Source: Icerya purchasi (lineage: Eukaryota; Arthropoda; Insecta; Hemiptera; Monophlebidae). From it: 64,000 bases of DNA. Shown piece after piece: positions 58,301 to 64,000 of the stretch. The position numbers were made by a program, and so were the translations under genes. Where the stretch lies: positions 307,906,734-307,970,733 of the forward strand of contig CM077115.1 in assembly GCA_039619475.1 (NCBI GenBank), written 5' to 3'. The number at the start of each line of letters is the position of its first letter. Within the stretch, counting starts at the first letter, position 1. The notes under the pieces were generated by a model. That model was given only the letters and a program-made list of their open reading frames with translations, ran no database searches and had not been told where the DNA came from.

Positions 58301-61300
58301 TGGTGTCAAGTTGAGTGTATTGTGCGCATAAATCCATTTGAGTCCGATGGATACGTATCCGGGATGCAGTTCTTGAACCTGTGGTTCAGTTCCCGATCCG
58401 TATCCGAAGAAATAACAAACTTACCCATATTAGAACACCGATTCAACTACTCCGTTATTATTCGGTTGATAGTTGCGCAGCCAATGATTGCTGTAAATAA
58501 GTATACTTCTGATAAATTAATTTTTTTACATTACTTTGTTTTATACGATTATAACCGAAAGTTGGAATAAAAATGTTCTTTCAAAACCTGTATATGGATA
58601 GGATGTCGTTTAGAAACGTGATTTACAAAAAAAAAAAAAAAAAAAAAAAAGAAAAGGTTTTTAGCAGAAGTTTAAGAAATATTAAATAACTTCGTAGATT
58701 AACGGTAGATTTTATTTTATCGCCATATCTTGTTAATTTCCTGTAGTAATTATGATTATTTTAATGTTGGCCATTTAAAATTAAGAAAATATGGGCCAGA
58801 TGAATTACCATTGCATTAAAAGCTAACACGCCAATGCGAAAACGGTCACTTTTGAAAACAAACACAATTACGAAAAGCAGCCTATAATGTGAACGGAAGG
58901 TATGTGTTTTACGACTAAAACAAGCATAATCGGCTTTCAAAGGCAACCTACAGCGTTTTTTATGTGTAGATGCAATTTTAAAAAAAACGCGCGTCTGATC
59001 GCCAATGTATTGCAGCTGTGTGCTTTTGGCTTTACATTTCGATTATTTGTGCGAAAATAATGCCTTTGCGAATATAATGTTTTCACATATTTCTATTTCA
59101 TGTTCATTAAGAGGGTATTCTGATCTAGAGGCAAAAATTTTGGGTTTTGGCAACCTATACAATGAAGTATGGCCCATAGAGTCCCGTCAGTACTATGAGG
59201 AGAATTTGAGAATATTAATAGTAAATTAAACACCAGCTATATATGTTTCAGAATATTAGCGTATGGCTTCATAAAATGCATATTATATATATATATGTGA
59301 ATTATTCGTTTAGTAGTAATTGTATTTATGTTACTGATAAGGCGTGTTTTATAGAATCTGCAGGATAACATGACAAAATAAAATTTAAAAAAAAAAGATT
59401 CTTAGAAAGAATGCCGTTATATAGCCCCTACCTAAGAAAAAACGGAATTTTCTTTTTTCGCAAAATGGCGGTTGTCTAACATAAAAAGTTTATTTTTGAC
59501 CTTTTTTTTTACAATTAAAAATTTTTTTAAATACAAAAAAAATTGGTACAAAAGTGGTAGGGACGTTAGAAGGTTATACATTAAAGGTTGGGACAAAATT
59601 TGAAGTAAATCGGTTGAAAATAGAATTTGAGATATCATGTCAGTCATGTTGAAACATAGGTAGGTTTGAAAAAAACGCGTTTCGAGTGATGTGTAAGTTT
59701 CAGGCAGTTGCAACAGTCCAAGTCATAGAATGGTACGTTATACTTACATTTTGCTAAACGGCAATTCTACAGAGTGTGCTTTCTTCGACTTCAAAATATT
59801 TCGGAAGCTCGTTCTGATTTACGAGCAGTTCTAGTTTCCTTAGAAGCATCAGAAGCTCGTTGCTCGGAGCGCTCAATTCGACTATTGTCCCGTTTAGTAG
59901 CGAACGCACATGCTTCCGGGACCAATAGTAATTCCCATGGCATTGGTAATTTTTAAAATTGATAAAAACGCCTTCACTGAAAATGTTAACGGCTATATAA
60001 TTGCAATTTTAATTGTCCGTGTTCCTGCATGTATATCTGACTTTAGCGAAACTTTTACAATCTTCCCCGGACTCGATGTCAATCGACACACAGTACGGGT
60101 GTGCTCAGGCATACATTACTGTCTTAGCTTTCGACTACTACCACACAGACACCAACATAATCTCTACCCGATGCAATTGTTCTTACGAATGTGCGCGTGG
60201 ATTTTTGCTTTTAGCCGAGTAAGCATCCTTGACGGATCCATGTATAGCGACTGCAAATTAGAACGATGACGGAGAGATCGCGAATTAATGAAATATCAGG
60301 GAATTTTTGCCTAGCTCGAACACCGTCAAAAGATAACGCCGAATAAGGCGTCTCACATTTTACACACAAAAATTAAAATTAACACTGAAAATGGTTTATT
60401 TTCTAATTATGATCAGCGTACGCATATTTACGTTGAAACTGAATTTAGCTGAACTGAACATTGAACGCGAAAAGAGGTGTTCTTCAAAAAAAGTACGTTA
60501 CTACGACCTTCGATTAATTGATTATTTTCAAGTGTTTATGGTTACCTCTAATTATACGTTTATACAATGCCATGGTACCAAAAATAGTCTGCTCCGGCGT
60601 GACGGGCTGAGTTGCTGCGCCACTAAAGTACCTATAAATCCGTAAGTTATTGGAATTTTAAAATTTTCTCCCGACTGTATTTTCCCGAAGGTCTAAACTT
60701 TAAGAATATGCACGAAAAAAAAAATATATATTTTTTCAAAATTTCAGATCAGAATACCCCTTAAATAAACAGCAGCGAAGATCGATAAATTAAATTAAAA
60801 AGTATCGATAATTGTTTTTCTTTTTTTTCAGTGAGCTTTGCAAATTTTACTCATTGCCTGTGGTTAATCATTCACTATTGCATGTTTGTTGTTTGACTAA
60901 TGTAATTATAGGTTGCTTATGCTCTGTTGCAATATCAAGAGAACTGTAAACCGGTGTATAAAACGAAAAATGTTAAGTTGTCTGCGTTATCGGAATTATA
61001 TGGTGCTTCAGCATATCCGATAAAAGATCAACTTAAACATCTGTGCCACCGTGATTTAAAACTGTGGGTTAGACGGCCGTTGACAAAAGACATGCTGCTT
61101 TACGCTGTTTCAGATGTAATCGCTTTAGTTCCGCACATGTTTAACGTTTTGAAAAAGTAAGCGCCCTTATGGTAAAAATCGCGTCATTGTAGTATTTTAT
61201 TGTTTTTTTAAATGCGTACAGAGATGTCTGAAAAATGGTAAATTTCAGAAATCTCTTTCTTCTCTAATGTTCAGTACTTAACGATATAAACTTTGTTCGA

Positions 61301-61950
61301 ACTGAATGTATTTTATACTATATATTTTGATAAGTGCAGTTCGATTTAATTGTGTCTGAGCATAATTGATATAGATTTACGTAAAGAAAGTAATACGAAA
61401 GTAAAAAGTGACAACAAGCATAGTCGTGAAAAAATTCGTTTCATTAACTTTCGAAATGAGAATTTAAAGGAAAAAATTGTTTACATTTAATAAACATTGA
61501 TGTGGAATCAAGGCTACTTGATTTAAAGAAAATATGCTTCGTGGGATTTTGAAAGAAAATTCGAAAAAAAAATTCATTTCGTATAAACAAATCATAATAA
61601 TATTAAGTTGAATATGGTGTTAGTCAACATGTACGCGGAGTATATGTATATGTATAGTTCAACTATGAGAAGAAAAAAAGCTATCGGTTTTTTTTTGAAA
61701 GAATTAAAAAATTGCTTATAGATTTTTGTCTGTTTATACGAGTACATATTTTTTTCTACATCCTTCAAGGTACGATCAGGCACATTTATGAATACTTGAG
61801 GCAAAATAATGATAACTCGAGCGGAGAATCTCGTCACCTCTCCTAATTATCTTACATAATCATTGTAGAGAGGTTAAGTAAATTAATAAAGTAATAGTGA
61901 ATTATTTTCTACTATAATATATTTTTATTGTACGCAGAATTTTGTAACAA

Positions 61951-61984
<34 letters not shown>

Positions 61985-62844
61985 GTAATCGAGAAGTTAT
62001 TTTCGTGGCTTTTACTGGGGTCGTATGTGCATATTAATATACTATGGGAACAGTATAATTTAAAAGAAAAAAGTTGTTTCGATACAAAAATTTCAGTTAT
62101 ATTTTGCATATCTCTATAACAGTGGAAATCTGGTTGGCTCTGCCAAATTATACAAAACTAAGTAAATTATCACAGTTATAATTGTTTTAGAGAATATTTT
62201 TCGATTTTTTAAAATTTCTTTTTTTATTTAATAATATACTCAACTTTATTATTAAATATCGTTTTATAAATAAAATATTTTACAAGTAAAACTTTTTTTT
62301 TAATATGTACTTTAGTTATTAATGCATTAAAATTTGTTAATCGTCAACGGTATATCTAAAATGTAAATGGTACTTTTATTAGAAAACAACGCTATAAACA
62401 TATAGTTTTAAATATGAAACAGCGAAATAAGTACGTTTTTTTCATTTTGGAGATTTCCGTTTTAGTTAAATAGGTTAGAAAATACGTGTAAGACACAATG
62501 AGGTAGTTAAAAATTTTAATTAACAAAACTGAATTTAAAATAAACAAATGTGAAACTTAACTATGTAATTAATAACCCGAAAATCGAAAAATTTCTTTTT
62601 TTGAATAATGAAACAAGTGAAATTTACGTAATCTGTTTTAAAGGCAGATAAAACCAGAATTGGAATCGTTATTTCATGAATTATGCGAAGAACAAATTTA
62701 TACGTACATTAAACCGTCAGAAGTGAATCAAAGGAAGAAACAGCGAAAGATGGAAAATGAATTAATTGATTTACAATCAAAATTAGCTGCTCCGAATACT
62801 AGTCGAAATATTGTTCTCAGTAATCGCGAAATACGTTTATTGAG
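54052..62844 (+). CDS. egl: Egalitarian orthologue, partial at 3' end, 4 exons
   Basis: Egalitarian binds localisation elements of mRNAs and links them, through Bicaudal-D and dynein light chain, to minus-end transport; in flies it is needed for oocyte specification. Exon 1 gives the diagnostic N terminus (FFFEKLMDKGGPRTLHDLS, EMRQIAGGSQSGLKKFLAQY) and the block GTEVPIKSLLGHRSQASPEV, then VRHISGQHLKDFKDFL. A DEDDy-type 3'-5' exonuclease fold spans about residue 390 onward across exons 1-3 (FDCQGINVG, HDCRNISVNLYQQFGILLNN, VFDTQ, RRPLTKDMLLYAVSDVI). Exon 4 ends in IVLSNREIRLLR. Fly Egl is about 1,000 residues; here about 631 are coded, so the variable tail is beyond 64000. The ATG at 54052 matches the conserved start. 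Confidence 0.95.
55393..56041. other. egl intron 1, no element recognised
   Basis: AT-rich; its open frame 55720-55902 is chance. Confidence 0.5.
56042..56122 (+). CDS. egl: egl exon 2
   Basis: A 27-codon exon, VIHDCRNISVNLYQQFGILL then NNVFDTQ, between ttcag and GTATCG. It is the second motif region of the exonuclease fold. The residue after CRN is Ile where Asp is expected. Confidence 0.92.
56123..57850. other. egl intron 2, first part
   Basis: AT-rich, with a poly(T) at 56318-56331. No element was recognised. Confidence 0.4.
57851..58445. other. GC-richer segment with repeated GGATACGTATCC palindrome
   Basis: The 12-bp palindrome occurs at about 57886-57897 and 58349-58360, with related gatccgtatcc phrases nearby. 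Open frames on both strands (minus 57851-58081, plus 58280-58570) have no recognised product. It is probably part of a transposon. Confidence 0.4.
58446..59740. other. egl intron 2, middle part
   Basis: A-run at 58627-58650; 59440-59640 has a run-rich, diverged repeat look. No gene was recognised. Confidence 0.35.
59741..60290 (+). pseudogene. Unidentified coding-like block in egl intron
   Basis: Two stretches on the plus strand look protein-coding and are GC-richer than their surroundings. The first is ARSDLRAVLVSLEASEARCS then ERSIRLLSRLVANAHASG (about 59798-59920). The second is LLQSSPDSMSIDTQYGCAQA, YITVLAFDYYHTDTNIISTR and CNCSYECARGFLLLAE (about 60049-60210). The same frame continues past a TAA with ASLTDPCIATAN. 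Between them the frame is lost. Either exons of an unrecognised nested gene (an acceptor tgactttag at about 60036-60044 and donor GTAAGC at 60210 fit) or a decayed gene copy. I do not recognise the protein. Confidence 0.4.
60291..60911. other. egl intron 2, last part
   Basis: Chance frames only. The acceptor attatag at 60910-60911 ends the intron. Confidence 0.45.
60912..61156 (+). CDS. egl: egl exon 3
   Basis: Codes for VAYALLQYQENCKPVYKTKN, YPIKDQLKHLCHRDLKLW and RRPLTKDMLLYAVSDVIALV. The last gives the Tyr-x3-Asp motif of DEDDy exonucleases (61101-61115). It leaves in phase 2 at GTAAGC. Confidence 0.94.
61157..62643. repeat. egl intron 3 with (TA)n
   Basis: A (TA)n microsatellite at 61951-61985 and otherwise AT-rich sequence. 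No element was recognised. Confidence 0.5.
62644..62844 (+). CDS. egl: egl exon 4
   Basis: Codes for QIKPELESLFHELCEEQIYT, YIKPSEVNQRKKQRKMENE and NIVLSNREIRLLR. The acceptor at 62642-62643 (ttaaag) is chosen because it restores the Gln before IKPE and the phase; the AG four bases later would shift the frame. It leaves in phase 2 at GTAATA. Confidence 0.9.
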
Positions 62845-63810
62845 GTAATATATATATATATATATATTTATTTATTTTTTTTTTTTTCGTAACATTCGTG
62901 AATATTTCAAAACGGAAAATGTATATTCTAAATGTTTCCATATATAATTTAATTTTTTGTGACGATTACTTTAGAAATGTAAATTAATAAGAACTTACTG
63001 TATAAAATTAATTTATTATAAACAAGAAAGCAATAGTAATTAACTTACTGATATATTGTCTGAACTTTATAATTTTAAAGTTGGCTAAAATTCGAAAGCC
63101 GGGTCAATAATACAAGGAAAAAAAATATAATTTAACATTTTAAAATTGCTTAACGTTATAACGAAAATCAGTTTTATTATTTAAAATAAGTATTAGCTGT
63201 CATTTTTCAGGCGAGAAGCAGTCTTTTTAACTTCATTTGCATAAAAATTTGTTCGAAGCGTCTAGTGGCAAAAATTTTTTTGAAAAAATTCGTAATAATT
63301 GGTACATATTTTTTTGGAAAAAGTGTAATTTAGGTAACTATAAAACTGTTAATTTTCTGGGAATGAGAGAATTGACTCGAATGCAGTAATGTATTCATTT
63401 CGTTCGGTTTTATGAATATTATTTTGAAAACTTATACTTACATTATGAAACAATTTTATCTTTTTATATTGACCAAAGCTAGAGTTTTTTTATCTATTAT
63501 TTCGAATTTGTACAAAATTTCTTTGACTGGATAGTTCCAAATGGATCTCGCTTTTCAGTGACTATCAAACCTTAACTAGAGCTTTTTTATGTAGAAATCT
63601 AGTCTCTGCGTCAATAATAGACTAAAATCGACATTTAATTAGTGAATCAGAGTTCAATGACTGTTATAGATGTTTACTTTCCGCTGCAGGCTATGTATAG
63701 CCCAAAGATGAGAATACCCGTCGATTCAAATCAAGAACGAATAGCAATTTTTGAATGCTGCTATAACATTTATGTTAAACTTTGCCATAAATTTTCAAAC
63801 AGTATAATCA
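62845..63810. repeat. egl intron 4, start, with (TA)n
   Basis: (TA)n at 62845-62867 right at the donor, then AT-rich sequence. The frame at 63642-63830 is not recognised. Confidence 0.45.
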
Positions 63811-64000
63811 AGGGCGTCGCTAGCCGATGAGCCAGGGGAGGGGCAAGATGATAGAAAGAGGATATGAGTTATAGGAAAAATAAAATTTAAAAGTTGTAAA
63901 GGCTTAATATTTTATTAAACAAGAATAAAATCTTAATTAAAACATAATTTTCGTGGGTTCCTGGCAAATTGTTCTACTACTTTATTGTAAAAGTCTTCCA
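63811..64000. repeat. Dispersed repeat B, copy 2, cut by the window end
   Basis: Starts agggcgtcgctagccgatga and follows the 48203-48506 copy closely for its whole visible length (tgagttataggaaaaataaa, aaaggcttaatattttatta). The other end is outside the window. Confidence 0.8.

Noticed and set aside
1..64000. CRISPR arrays, operons, ribosome binding sites, riboswitches
   Set aside because: Spliced insect genes and eukaryotic transposons throughout; no regularly spaced short direct repeats with unique spacers.

Overview
The window is AT-rich (roughly 70% A+T by eye) animal DNA with long introns, GT-AG splice sites, many homopolymer runs and decayed transposons. It reads as an insect nuclear genome. 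The two host genes, mahjong/DCAF1 and egalitarian, and the mix of mariner, Jockey/R1/RTE-like LINEs, Penelope-like and tRNA-derived SINE sequences suggest a hemipteran-like insect with a bulky genome, but the species cannot be named from sequence alone. No bacterial genes, CRISPR array, rRNA or functional tRNA gene was seen.

Layout. (1) 1653-46224, + strand: the 3' four-fifths of the DCAF1/VprBP orthologue (fly mahjong), the substrate receptor of the CUL4-DDB1 ubiquitin ligase. I assembled 23 phase-compatible exons coding about 1,232 residues; the N-terminal exons lie upstream of the window. Protein order is helical-repeat region, LisH motif, WD40-type region with tandem WDxR motifs, and an acidic tail. 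Three very large introns (5921-12264, 15431-27810, 38250-45976) are loaded with mobile elements. (2) 46225-54051: intergenic, with the mahj 3' end, short non-autonomous repeats, a SINE fragment and a decayed LINE with a nested insertion. (3) 54052-62844, + strand: egalitarian, the RNA-binding adaptor that links localising mRNAs to BicD/dynein. Four exons are present; the 3' exon(s) lie beyond 64000.

Mobile elements carry most of the unusual signal. The 12.4-kb mahj intron before the LisH exon is a stack: a DUF4817-type DNA transposon relic, a mariner relic, an RTE tail, a 917-bp mariner deletion derivative with intact terminal repeats and an open 229-codon frame, an R1-like LINE, and a long decayed LINE whose ORF1 is split by a second mariner deletion derivative. 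Elsewhere there are a Jockey-like LINE with one frameshift and one stop, a Penelope-like fragment between inverted repeats carrying hammerhead-like cores, a diverged tandem array, and three families of short dispersed repeats.

The two host genes work in unrelated pathways (protein ubiquitination; mRNA transport) and show no sign of co-regulation beyond lying head to tail. No convincing new multi-gene system is present. The observations most worth checking are a changed first WDxR motif (FDVT) in DCAF1, apparent loss of catalytic residues in the Egalitarian exonuclease fold, the open truncated mariner transposase, and an unidentified coding-like block inside an egalitarian intron.
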